Origin: Lachnospiraceae bacterium
GTDB taxonomy: Bacteria > Bacillota_A > Clostridia > Lachnospirales > Lachnospiraceae
Assembly: GCA_024683935.1 (NCBI GenBank)
Contig: JAIKXV010000029.1
Location: 1-64,000 of the forward strand
Length of the DNA stretch: 64,000 nucleotides
Direction: 5' to 3'
The translations under genes were made by a program, and so were the position numbers. The notes under the pieces are model-generated. The model was not told the origin of the DNA, searched no databases, and was given only the letters and a program-made list of their open reading frames with translations. Positions 7,639-15,565 of this stretch are shown here, one piece after another. Position 1 is the stretch's first letter, and each line of letters starts with the position of its first letter.

Positions 7639-9218
7639 TAATTGTCTCCTTCCTCTGAATCCTCTAACTCCCCTACTTCCAGACCTTCCAGATTAATGAA
7701 CTGGCTGAGGTCGGGATAGGTTTCTTCAAATCGGTCTCCGTTGTCCTTTTCAACCACACGGAAATTTACATGCTTTCCTATTATCTTTTCGACCGTCTCC
7801 TGGAATACCTGCCGGTTATCCTCGCTCCGGAGCACATTTTCGAACATGTTTCCGAAGCCTATTATCAGGGTGTCCCCTTCCATAGTGGGTTCCGATTCCT
7901 GAAGCATGCTGGCCAGGGCTTTGTGGCTTTCCGGCAGTCCCCGGAATATCTTTCCCCAGTTATTCAATACCAGCTTTATATCTTCCGGCAGTGCATCAGG
8001 CACCGGCGGTCTCTTTACACTATTTTTTTTTTCATCCCCGGGCACAGCCACAACCTGAACTCCCTCGGCCACCTTCCGCTCGAGATTGGACAGGCGCTGT
8101 TTCAGGGAAGACATATCCTCCTCTGTTTCCGGCCGCATCAGCTTGATTATGGCTATCTCCGACAGTACTCTCTTTTCCGGCGCATATCTGATCTCGTTCG
8201 ACAGCTCGGAGAAGATCCTTATAAAACGCATAAGGGTGTCGGGCCCTGCTTTTTTCGATTCCTCCCTCATTACGGCGAGGGTTTCCGAAGATACGTCTAT
8301 GACATCTTCCATGTTCTCATCCCGGCTGCCCGCCAGAAGGAGATTCCTTAGATACCAGATAAAATCGGAAATAAATACGCTTAAGTCCCGGCCCTGCATC
8401 AGGGTATCTTCCAAAACGGAAATGGCTCCGGTGGTATTTTCGGACAGTATCATATCATAAAGCCGGCTGAAAACAGAAGTATCGACTGCCCCCAGCACTT
8501 CAAGGACTTTGTCGTATGTCAGTTCCTCATTCATATGGAAGGCCGCACACTGATCCAGGAGGCTCAGCGCATCTCTCATGGATCCATTGGCGCATTTCGC
8601 TATGTACCTTAGCGCCCTGTCCTCGGCTTTTATACCCTCGATATCCGACAGCTCCCTCATCCTGTCTGCCATGGTGTCTATCGTCATTCTCTTAAAATCA
8701 TAACGCTGACATCTGGACAGAACCGTTATCGGGATCTTGTGAACCTCGGTGGTAGCCAGGATAAATATGATATATTCCGGCGGCTCCTCCAGGGTTTTCA
8801 AAATGGCATTAAAAGCTCCGACAGACAGCATATGTACTTCATCTATAATATAGACACGGTACGCTGCGTCTGTCGGGCGGTACTGAACTTCTTCCCTGAT
8901 CTCCCGGATATATTCAACGCCGTTATTGCTGGCTGCATCCACCTCCACCACATTCATGGAGGCACCCGCCTTTATTGCCCGGCAGCTTTCGCACTCTCCG
9001 CAGGGGCTGCCGTCCTCCTTACGGTCGGTACAGTTTACCGCCTTGGCAAAGAGCTTTGCCACAGAGGTCTTTCCTGTTCCCCTGGTTCCCGTAAAGAGAT
9101 AGGCGTGTCCTATCCGGTTATTTTTGATCTGGTTTTTAAGGGTTGTTACTATGTTGTCCTGTCCCTTGACCTCGTCAAAGGAGTCAGGACGGAATTTTCT
9201 GTATAATGCCTGATACAT
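7638..9218 (-). CDS. dnaX: DNA polymerase III tau subunit (possible gamma by slippage)
   Basis: The 526-residue clamp-loader ATPase has Walker A GTRGTGKTS (44-52), a zinc module (C63, C73, C76, C79), Walker B IIDEVHM (124-130) and sensor/SRC motif LSRCQRYDFK. The segment after about residue 365 is the tau-specific tail. On the coding strand there is a run of ten A (8023-8032) inside EKKN (396-399). It is followed immediately by TAG in the -1 frame, so a -1 slip would give a gamma-like product of 399 residues ending just after domain III. It is the first gene of dnaX-ebfC-recR and lies 34 nt after pfkA. Confidence 0.96.
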   Translation of the reverse strand: MYQALYRKFRPDSFDEVKGQDNIVTTLKNQIKNNRIGHAYLFTGTRGTGKTSVAKLFAKAVNCTDRKEDGSPCGECESCRAIKAGASMNVVEVDAASNNGVEYIREIREEVQYRPTDAAYRVYIIDEVHMLSVGAFNAILKTLEEPPEYIIFILATTEVHKIPITVLSRCQRYDFKRMTIDTMADRMRELSDIEGIKAEDRALRYIAKCANGSMRDALSLLDQCAAFHMNEELTYDKVLEVLGAVDTSVFSRLYDMILSENTTGAISVLEDTLMQGRDLSVFISDFIWYLRNLLLAGSRDENMEDVIDVSSETLAVMREESKKAGPDTLMRFIRIFSELSNEIRYAPEKRVLSEIAIIKLMRPETEEDMSSLKQRLSNLERKVAEGVQVVAVPGDEKKNSVKRPPVPDALPEDIKLVLNNWGKIFRGLPESHKALASMLQESEPTMEGDTLIIGFGNMFENVLRSEDNRQVFQETVEKIIGKHVNFRVVEKDNGDRFEETYPDLSQFINLEGLEVGELEDSEEGDN

Positions 9219-9252
9219 GTATTGTCCTCAATCTCCGATTGCGGACCGCTCC

Positions 9253-10326
9253 TTAATCTCCAAAGCTGATACCCAGCATCTTTGCTTCCTTGATGATGGC
9301 AGCATCGGGATCCAGCTTCTTTAATTTTCCGGCTACATCCTGCAGGGGAACCTTTACTATTTCCCTGTCCTTGTAGCCTACCATGAATCCGTATTCACCC
9401 TTGAGGATGAGCTTTCCTGCTTCTGCGCCGAGACGTGATGCAAATACCCTGTCGTAAGCACAGGGGCTGCCGCCGCGCTGCATGTGTCCGGGAACCGTAA
9501 CCCTGACTTCCTGTCCCGTCTTCTTCTGTATGTCAGCAGCTACCTCATAGGATACGGAGGGATGTACAAGGTTTTCCAGCTTCTTCTTGTATTCCTTCTT
9601 GCTGAGCTTAGCGTCCTTTTTGCTGATAGCGCCTTCAGCCACCGCAATGATGGTGAACTTGGATCCGCGCTCTTTTCTCTTATTGATGGCATCTACAACC
9701 TTATCGATATCGTAAGGTATCTCCGGGATAAGGATGATGTCAGCTCCACTGGCCATTCCGGCGTTAAGCGTAAGGAAACCAACCTTGTGTCCCATTACCT
9801 CTATTATGAAGACTCTTCCGTGGGAGTCTGCGGTTGTATGAATACTGTCTATTACATTTGTTGCTATATCTACGGCGCTCTGGAAACCGAAGGTCATATC
9901 CGTGCCCCAGAGATCATTATCAATGGTCTTCGGCAGGGTTACGATATTAAGGCCCTCTTCCCGGAGAAGATTTGCCGTCTTGTGGGTGCCGTTTCCTCCC
10001 AGGATCACAAGGCAGTCAAGGTTCAGCTTGTAATAATTGTGCTTCATTGCCTCAACCTTGTCGAGTCCGTTCTCATCCGGCTCCCTTATGGTCTTGAAGG
10101 GCGTCCTGCTGGATCCCAGAATGGTGCCGCCCCGGGTAAGGATACCCGAGAAATCATTGCCGTCCAGCATCCTGTAATCTCCGTATATCAGCCCGTGATA
10201 TCCGTTCAAGAAACCGAAGACCTCCATCTGTTCCCCGCTTGTCGCCATGGATTTAACGACTCCTCTCATTGCCGCATTCAGAGCCTGGCAGTCGCCTCCA
10301 CTGGTCAGCATACCGATTCTTCTCAT
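9253..10326 (-). CDS. pfkA: 6-phosphofructokinase (group with GGNGT/PKTIDND motifs)
   Basis: The 357-residue enzyme phosphorylates fructose 6-phosphate at C1. I chose ATG 10326 because it gives the canonical MRRIGMLTSGGDCQALNA start behind GGAGG with 8-nt spacing; a longer reading to 10410 runs through the promoter. The active-site loop reads GGNGT (110-114), where ATP-PFKs usually have GGDGS, and the next motif is PKTIDND (132-138, catalytic Asp136). Lys in PKTIDND is shared with PPi-dependent and mixed-clade PFKs, while Gly113 is the ATP-type residue. ATP use is more likely but not certain. The gene has its own promoter and a palindrome over the start site. Confidence 0.93.
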   Translation of the reverse strand: MRRIGMLTSGGDCQALNAAMRGVVKSMATSGEQMEVFGFLNGYHGLIYGDYRMLDGNDFSGILTRGGTILGSSRTPFKTIREPDENGLDKVEAMKHNYYKLNLDCLVILGGNGTHKTANLLREEGLNIVTLPKTIDNDLWGTDMTFGFQSAVDIATNVIDSIHTTADSHGRVFIIEVMGHKVGFLTLNAGMASGADIILIPEIPYDIDKVVDAINKRKERGSKFTIIAVAEGAISKKDAKLSKKEYKKKLENLVHPSVSYEVAADIQKKTGQEVRVTVPGHMQRGGSPCAYDRVFASRLGAEAGKLILKGEYGFMVGYKDREIVKVPLQDVAGKLKKLDPDAAIIKEAKMLGISFGD

Positions 10327-10362
10327 AGCATGTACCTCCGTTTTGAAACCCTCTCTATAGTG

Positions 10363-10410
10363 ATATATTATACCGCTATTCAGTATAATATATTTTAACG
10401 TAATCGGCAA
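10363..10410 (-). promoter_or_regulatory. pfkA promoter with 11-bp palindrome
   Basis: The promoter on the minus strand is -35 TTGCCG (10405-10410), 17 bp, -10 TATACT (10382-10387), with a start site near 10375. A perfect inverted repeat (ATATATTATAC at 10383-10393 on the coding strand, GTATAATATAT at 10363-10373, 9-nt spacer) covers the -10 and the transcription start. That is where a repressor would bind. No regulator is encoded next to it. Confidence 0.6.
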
Positions 10411-10416
10411 AAAGCA

Positions 10417-11418
10417 TTATCTGCTTATGTGTTCCGAAATATCATATCTTCTGGGAAGCTGATCCACCGTGTACAGGAAATCGATCGTGTCATTAAGTGA
10501 ATCTATATCCTCCTGCACGATATCGACGGAATAATTGAATTTCGGGATAAGGGAATTCAGCTGCTCCTTATCAAGCTTCATGTACTCCGCTATCTTTTCC
10601 AGAGTCTCATCATCCGTTCCCCTTGCAAGCTCCTCGGCGCCTCTTCTGTAAAGCTCCCTGACTTCCTGCACCAGCCTGGGGTTTTCCCTGACAAACTCCT
10701 CATCGGCCACCAGCACGTTTGTCCCGGCAAGTCCGCAGTCAGAGCCTTCTCCGAGGATCTTCGCAATACCCTTATCAACAAATCTGGTAACGCTGGGCTC
10801 CCATATGGCTACAGCATCCGCCCGGTGGTTCACCAGCACATTTTCCACATCCTTTGCGGTGATGTTCACGAAAGTGATGTCATCCATCGTAAGACCGCCG
10901 CTCTTTAAGAACTTGAACATCATGTTATGGGGCGTGGTGCCTATAACAGTCGCAAAGCGCTTTCCCTTCAGATCCGCAGCGCTTTTCAGCGTGGAATCGG
11001 AGGGCACCAGCACCGCATAGGAATCCGCCGCCTGCGCGGCAGTGGCGATTATCACATTCTTCTGTCCGAGGCCTATAGCAAACACGGCCGGCACATCTCC
11101 CAGAACTCCTATATCGGATTCCCGGCTGAGAATGGAAGAATTTATCGGCGGGCCGGCATCAAAGCTGTTCCAGCGCACCCTGACATCATACTTCACCATG
11201 GCCTGATCTACCCAGCCCTTTTCCCTGGCTACATACAGGGGGATAAAGGCACAGGAGGGCTGTATCGCAAAACGGATCTCCTTTGCCGAAACCCCTTCTA
11301 TACCTGTGTTTATGCTCGGTTTATTTGCCGCCTTTATCATATTCGGGCAGGCAAAAAGGGGTGTGGCCGCGATCACCAGCGCCAGTATGATACTGAAAAT
11401 GATTTCCTTTTTCCTCAT
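10417..11418 (-). CDS. ABC-transporter substrate-binding protein (SsuA/TauA/NrtA type), orphan
   Basis: The 333-residue protein has an N-terminal signal segment (IIFSIILALVIAATPLFAC) with a poor lipobox, LFAC, so it may or may not be lipidated. It continues with an NMT1/SsuA-like periplasmic-binding fold: KEIRFAIQPSCAFIPLYVAREKG, ESDIGVLGDVPAVFAI, LKGKRFATVIGTTPHNMMFKFL and RADAVAIWEPSVTRF. Relatives bind sulfonates, taurine, nitrate or thiamine precursors. No permease or ATPase gene is nearby. It lies 15 nt after a membrane diguanylate cyclase on the same strand. The ligand is unknown, and it could serve as a sensor for the cyclase rather than for transport. Confidence 0.8.
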   Translation of the reverse strand: MRKKEIIFSIILALVIAATPLFACPNMIKAANKPSINTGIEGVSAKEIRFAIQPSCAFIPLYVAREKGWVDQAMVKYDVRVRWNSFDAGPPINSSILSRESDIGVLGDVPAVFAIGLGQKNVIIATAAQAADSYAVLVPSDSTLKSAADLKGKRFATVIGTTPHNMMFKFLKSGGLTMDDITFVNITAKDVENVLVNHRADAVAIWEPSVTRFVDKGIAKILGEGSDCGLAGTNVLVADEEFVRENPRLVQEVRELYRRGAEELARGTDDETLEKIAEYMKLDKEQLNSLIPKFNYSVDIVQEDIDSLNDTIDFLYTVDQLPRRYDISEHISR

Positions 11419-11433
11419 AAACAGGCCTTTTCC

Positions 11434-12576
11434 TCAAAGGAAGTGTATCTGGTTCTTTCCTGCGCGTTTTGATTCGTAAAGTGCATCATCCGCACGCTTA
11501 TATGCGCTGTCTATATCATCATCCCGGGACAGTTCCGTTGCCCCGAAGGAAGCATGTATCCCGTCAAGACCATCCAGCTTCACGCTGTTCAGATCCTGCA
11601 GCATCCTGTTCATAAGCGCCACCGCCTCATCCCGGTTCTTTGAACCACGGATAAGGGCAATGAATTCATCTCCCCCGAGCCGTCCCGCAAGACTGCTCTT
11701 TTCTTCCAGCGCCCTTTCTATAAAGGACCACTTTTCCGTGAGGTCGATCCCCAGGGTATTTATAACGGAATGACCCGCCATCTGTATGACCTTATCTCCC
11801 ATCTGATGTCCCAGAGTATCATTAATACTCTTAAAATTATCCAGATCCAGAAGGCAGAGCACCAGATAGTCGCCGTCGCCAAGCTTTCTTATAGAGTCGC
11901 CCGCTGCCGAGAAAAACCGGCCCCGGTTCAGAAGGGAAGTCAGCGCGTCAAAGCTGGACTTTACTTCCAGCTCTCTCCTTATCTTGTGATTATTCTGATA
12001 CAGGATGAACTGGTTCATGCGGACCCGCTGGAATACATAATGCAGCGTAACGGCAAGAGTCATCACTATGATCACATTATATGTGTCGGAATATGCAATG
12101 GATATGGCTTTCTGTGAATAGGAAGACAGAAGGAAAACCGCGCCGTACGCAATGAGGACAAAAGACATCCTCAGCATCATATCGATATAGGACAGTGCCA
12201 CCAGAACCAGCAGTACCGGGAACACCACCGCCGCCATGTACGGCTGGGCTGTAGAGCTCAAAATACTGTAGACCATCAGCAGAACTATATCCGCATATAT
12301 GGCAATGGTGCTGTATTTTTCCGATATCTTCCTGAAAAATATAAGGAAACACTCCAGCAGAACCGCCAGAATGGTGAAGACGAGATAGAAGGGAACCCTG
12401 CTTGTATCCACATCAAAGAGACCTCTTATGGAAAAGATGAGGTAGAGGACACAGTTAAAAATGAACCAGGTATTATTGAAAAGAACGTGGTTCCAGTTAT
12501 TGGTCCTGATAAGGGAAATACAGTCTTCGTAAGTCCCCTTATCATATCCGTAATAATTAAATCTCGCTATATCCAC
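11434..12576 (-). CDS. membrane diguanylate cyclase (GGDEF)
   Basis: The 380-residue protein has an N-terminal membrane module of about six hydrophobic segments (roughly residues 35-180) with no large extracellular loop. A short linker and a C-terminal GGDEF domain follow, containing FDALTSLLNRGRFF, DLDNFKSINDTLGHQMGD and an intact GRLGGDEF (298-305). It should make cyclic di-GMP from two GTP. There is no RxxD inhibitory site before GGDEF. The start is GTG behind AGGAGG. It lies about 105 nt after tRNA-Ser on the same strand and 15 nt before the orphan binding-protein gene, suggesting joint expression and perhaps signalling. Confidence 0.9.
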   Translation of the reverse strand: MDIARFNYYGYDKGTYEDCISLIRTNNWNHVLFNNTWFIFNCVLYLIFSIRGLFDVDTSRVPFYLVFTILAVLLECFLIFFRKISEKYSTIAIYADIVLLMVYSILSSTAQPYMAAVVFPVLLVLVALSYIDMMLRMSFVLIAYGAVFLLSSYSQKAISIAYSDTYNVIIVMTLAVTLHYVFQRVRMNQFILYQNNHKIRRELEVKSSFDALTSLLNRGRFFSAAGDSIRKLGDGDYLVLCLLDLDNFKSINDTLGHQMGDKVIQMAGHSVINTLGIDLTEKWSFIERALEEKSSLAGRLGGDEFIALIRGSKNRDEAVALMNRMLQDLNSVKLDGLDGIHASFGATELSRDDDIDSAYKRADDALYESKRAGKNQIHFL

Positions 12577-12681
12577 CCAAACAACCTCCTAAGAACCTAC
12601 AGTATCCGCTGCAGCCCCTTATCCGGGAAAACGGGCAGATCCCCGGTTTATCGGAGACCGCTGTATATACGGTCCCCTGAG

Positions 12682-12769
12682 CGGAGGAGAAGGGATTTGA
12701 ACCCTTGCGCCGTGTTACCGGCCTACTGGTGTTCGAAGCCAGACCCTTCAGCCTCTTGGGTACTCCTCC
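12682..12769 (-). tRNA. tRNA-Ser (anticodon CGA)
   Basis: An 88-nt class II tRNA. The acceptor stem GGAGGAG pairs with CTCCTCC, the discriminator is G, and there is a long variable arm. The anticodon loop TTCGAAC reads CGA (serine UCG). The anticodon stem has one C-A mismatch at 31-39. The 3' CCA is not encoded. Confidence 0.93.
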
Positions 12770-12800
12770 TGATCCGCCTGAAAATACAGGCGTACTAATG

Positions 12801-12830
12801 ATTATAAAGCTTTGCCGATCAAACCGTCAA
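12801..12830 (-). promoter_or_regulatory. tRNA-Ser promoter
   Basis: -35 TTGACG (12825-12830), 18-bp spacer, -10 TATAAT (12801-12806), 32 nt upstream of the tRNA 5' end on the minus strand. Transcription may run on into the GTG-started diguanylate cyclase. Confidence 0.6.
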
Positions 12831-12853
12831 GCGCGCGGTAATAACGAGGGGGA

Positions 12854-12907
12854 TTTCAATCATCAATCAGGGGACGGTTCTGTCTCCCCCTGACTGAAAG
12901 ATTGAAA
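12854..12907. repeat. palindromic 'AGGGGACGGTTC' intergenic repeat
   Basis: An outer inverted repeat TTTCAATC/GATTGAAA (8 bp) encloses an inner one built around TCAGGGGACGGTTCTGTC and CCCCTGA. The core string GGGGACGGTTC is a recurrent intergenic repeat in Clostridia as far as I recall. Its right arm supplies the TTGAAA used as -35 by the methyltransferase promoter. Confidence 0.6.
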
Positions 12908-12976
12908 ATTCACGCATCTCTGATACAATGTCAGACAAGTACAGATGAAAGGCTTTAGGACAGGAATTTGTCTGAC
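12902..12976 (+). promoter_or_regulatory. methyltransferase promoter with inverted repeat reaching the start codon
   Basis: -35 TTGAAA (12902-12907), 16 bp, -10 TACAAT (12924-12929); start site near 12936. A perfect 9-bp inverted repeat has one arm at the start site (GTCAGACAA, 12930-12938). The other arm is TTGTCTGAC (12968-12976), which contains the TTG start codon. This looks like an operator or a translation-blocking stem. Confidence 0.5.
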
Positions 12977-13915
12977 AAAAGATCGGCACGGAATAAAACC
13001 ATAGATTTTTCTCTTGAAGAAGGCAGGAAATACGCAGAACGCAGTCTGACCCTCAGCAAAATATGCACCCTGAAGAAAGCGGAAAACCGGGTGATACGGG
13101 GAGACAGCCTGAAGATCTGTGAGCTCCTGCCGGAAAACTGTGTGGATCTGATGATAGCAGATCCCCCTTACAATTTAGAAAAAGACTTTAACGGAAAGCG
13201 TTATCACGAGATCTCCCGGGAGAAATACCGCTCCTACACCGAAGAATGGCTTAGAAAAACCCTTCCTCTCCTTAAAAGCACTGCATCTGTCTATGTCTGC
13301 TGTGACTGGAGATCCAGTCTGGTGATAGGAGATGTGCTCTGCGATTATCTGAAGATCCGGAACAGGATCACCTGGCAGAGGGAAAAGGGACGGGGCGCAA
13401 AAACGAACTGGAAAAACAGCATGGAAGATATCTGGTTCGGGACTCTCGGAGATGAATATACCTTTAATCTCGATAAGGTGATGATGCGGAGAAAGGTCAT
13501 TGCCCCGTACAGGGTCGGCGGAAAGCCGAAGGACTGGGAAGATACGAAGGAGGGGCGCTTCCGCAATACCTGTCCTTCAAATTTCTGGGACGATATCTCG
13601 ATCCCCTATTGGTCAATGTCCGAAAATACCGCGCACCCGACCCAGAAACCGGAGAAACTCCTGGCCAAGCTGATCCTTGCAAGCTCCAATGAGGGAGATC
13701 TGGTCTTTGATCCCTTCGGAGGTTCTGGCTCCACGGCGGTTACCGCAAAGAAACTGAACCGGAGATTCATCACGATAGAAAAAGAGGAGCTGTACTGCGC
13801 CTGGGCAGAAAAGAGGCTTGAAATGGCAGAAGAAGATCCGTCGATCCAGGGCTACAGGGACGGGGTTTTCTGGGAAAGAAACACGAGGCCCGAAATCAGT
13901 AATCAACCTTCATAA
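12968..13915 (+). CDS. solitary N6-adenine DNA methyltransferase (DpnA/M2.MboI-like)
   Basis: This 315-residue enzyme has the beta-class order: catalytic DPPY (65-68) first and the SAM-binding FDPFGGSGS (247-255) last. The stretch RNRITWQREKGRGAKTNWKNSMEDIWF and HPTQKPEKL closely resemble the DpnA/M2.MboI group, which methylates GATC, including single-stranded DNA. The specificity is inferred from that resemblance. No restriction enzyme or second methylase lies beside it, so it is an orphan with a possible regulatory or transformation role. The start appears to be TTG behind AGGA; no ATG exists in frame before residue 62. Its 3' end overlaps truA convergently by 20 bp. Confidence 0.85.
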   Translation: MSDKRSARNKTIDFSLEEGRKYAERSLTLSKICTLKKAENRVIRGDSLKICELLPENCVDLMIADPPYNLEKDFNGKRYHEISREKYRSYTEEWLRKTLPLLKSTASVYVCCDWRSSLVIGDVLCDYLKIRNRITWQREKGRGAKTNWKNSMEDIWFGTLGDEYTFNLDKVMMRRKVIAPYRVGGKPKDWEDTKEGRFRNTCPSNFWDDISIPYWSMSENTAHPTQKPEKLLAKLILASSNEGDLVFDPFGGSGSTAVTAKKLNRRFITIEKEELYCAWAEKRLEMAEEDPSIQGYRDGVFWERNTRPEISNQPS

Positions 13916-14651
13916 GACATAACCCCTGAGGAGGGGCCGTGGGTCCCGCATTTTTCCGTTCTTTTGAATCTATTATCCCTTCTATTTCACCGGGACTTAT
14001 CTCTCCGAACCCTACAGACAAAAGGGTGCCTGTCATTATGCGCACCATATTCTGCAGAAAACCGTTCCCGTGGAAATACAGTCTGATATAGGATCCGTTT
14101 TCTTCAATGTTTATGGTATCCACCACCCGTACGGTGGATTTTTTCATGCGGGGATTTCCGCAGAACGCCTTGTAATCATGCATTCCCGTCATATGCTCCG
14201 CAGCTTCCCTCATAAGATCCGTATCCGGTTTCTTATCGATAACGGTAACATACTTTCTGTCAAAAACGGGCTTTCCGGCGCCATACCATAGTGTATACCT
14301 GTATGTCTTCCCCTTTGCCTTGAAGCGGCTGTGAAATCTGTCCGCAGCTATACGAATATCATTAACACTGATATCTTCCGGCAGGTAGGTATTCATATAG
14401 GCCTGTATCTCCTCCGGGGATTTCTCCGTATCCAGCAGAACATTGCAGGTCATGGCCCTGGCATGCACCCCGGCGTCTGTACGACCGGCGCCGATAACAG
14501 TCACGCTTTCTCCATCCGGAAGCTCCAGCATCCGGTTAAGCACGGTTTCCAGCTTGCCCTGTATGGTCATATCCGTATTCGGCTGGTGTTCCCAGCCGTA
14601 ATATCTGCTGCCGTCATAGCTCACGGTCATTTTATAATTCAGTCTGCTCAT
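13896..14651 (-). CDS. truA: tRNA pseudouridine synthase A
   Basis: The 251-residue TruA makes pseudouridine at positions 38-40 of tRNA anticodon stems. The catalytic aspartate is Asp59 in GAGRTDAGVHA. Family features YDGSRYYGWEHQP (12-24), RFKAKGKTYRY and GNGFLQNMVRIMTGTL are present, and length is normal. It is transcribed away from the DUF1624 gene (24-nt gap between start codons) and converges on the methyltransferase gene. Confidence 0.96.
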   Translation of the reverse strand: MSRLNYKMTVSYDGSRYYGWEHQPNTDMTIQGKLETVLNRMLELPDGESVTVIGAGRTDAGVHARAMTCNVLLDTEKSPEEIQAYMNTYLPEDISVNDIRIAADRFHSRFKAKGKTYRYTLWYGAGKPVFDRKYVTVIDKKPDTDLMREAAEHMTGMHDYKAFCGNPRMKKSTVRVVDTINIEENGSYIRLYFHGNGFLQNMVRIMTGTLLSVGFGEISPGEIEGIIDSKERKNAGPTAPPQGLCLMKVDY

Positions 14652-14660
14652 GAGAACTTA

Positions 14661-14675
14661 TGATATACTATTTTT
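14661..14675 (+). promoter_or_regulatory. extended -10 promoter abutting the DUF1624 start codon
   Basis: TGATATACT (14661-14669) is an extended -10 box; the ATG begins at 14676, 7 nt after the box, exactly where transcription should start. No Shine-Dalgarno sequence fits between them. The -35 region (14641-14646) is weak. Confidence 0.5.
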
Positions 14676-15422
14676 ATGCGGCTTGCAAAAATAGATGCAA
14701 TAAGAGGGATAACCCTGATAAGCATGATACTGTATCACGCAGCCTGGGATATCGTTTATATTTTCGGACATGATATTCCATGGTACAGGAATAATCCCGG
14801 CTTTATATGGCAGCAGAGTATCTGCTGGACCTTTATACTGCTGTCCGGTTTTTCCTGGTCTTTAGGAAAGCGTCACCTTAAACGGGGATTGACGGTATTT
14901 CTGTGCGGTGCGGTCATCACCCTTGCCACTGCATTATTTATGCCGGAAGACGTCGTGTGGTTCGGGATCCTGACCTTTATGGGATCCGCCATGCTTCTCA
15001 CGATCCCCCTTGATAAGTATTTCCGGATCCGGAGCAGGACCGGCGGAATAACGCTGATGATCTGCGCCATCATCCTTTTTTTCCTTACAAGAGATATAAA
15101 TACCGGATATCTCCTTAATATCCGCCTGCCGCAGTCGCTTTATTCAGATTACTTTACAGCCTTTCTCGGTTTTCCTCCGGCCGGCTTTTTTTCAACGGAT
15201 TACTTTTCCCTGATACCCTGGTTCTTCCTGTATCTTGCCGGATACAGCCTGTATTTCATTTTACCGGTCGGAAATAAGGAGCATCCCCTTACCAAAGCCC
15301 TGACGGGAAGCATCTGTCCGCCGCTGGAATTCATCGGAAAGCATACGCTCATTATCTATATGCTGCATCAGCCGGTGATATACGGGGTAATGATGCTGAT
15401 TTCGTCATTCCGGGCGTTCTAA
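14676..15422 (+). CDS. DUF1624 / heparan-alpha-glucosaminide N-acetyltransferase-like membrane protein
   Basis: The 248-residue polytopic protein starts with the family signature MRLAKIDAIRGITLISMILYHAAWDIVYIF and has about seven hydrophobic helices. It ends in FIGKHTLIIYMLHQPVIYGVM, typical of DUF1624 and acyltransferase-3-like membrane enzymes that acylate sugars. The exact acceptor is unknown; a cell-envelope glycan is most likely. The gene seems leaderless (see the promoter entry). It stands alone between divergent truA and convergent pckA. Confidence 0.82.
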   Translation: MRLAKIDAIRGITLISMILYHAAWDIVYIFGHDIPWYRNNPGFIWQQSICWTFILLSGFSWSLGKRHLKRGLTVFLCGAVITLATALFMPEDVVWFGILTFMGSAMLLTIPLDKYFRIRSRTGGITLMICAIILFFLTRDINTGYLLNIRLPQSLYSDYFTAFLGFPPAGFFSTDYFSLIPWFFLYLAGYSLYFILPVGNKEHPLTKALTGSICPPLEFIGKHTLIIYMLHQPVIYGVMMLISSFRAF

Positions 15423-15500
15423 AGACCTTTCGGCTCCATGACCCAACGGATGACAAACAAAATTACATACAAAATTACATACAAAAGCTTTTCAAACACA

Positions 15501-15529
15501 CAAAAACAGCGGAGCAGTAAGCGCTCCGC
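15501..15529 (-). terminator. pckA terminator
   Basis: Stem GCGGAGC (15523-15529 on the coding strand) with GCTCCGC (15509-15515), then GTTTTTG on the minus strand, 37 nt after the pckA stop. Confidence 0.8.
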
Positions 15530-15565
15530 CGTAAATTTTACTTATATACTGAGAAGTTCAGATCA

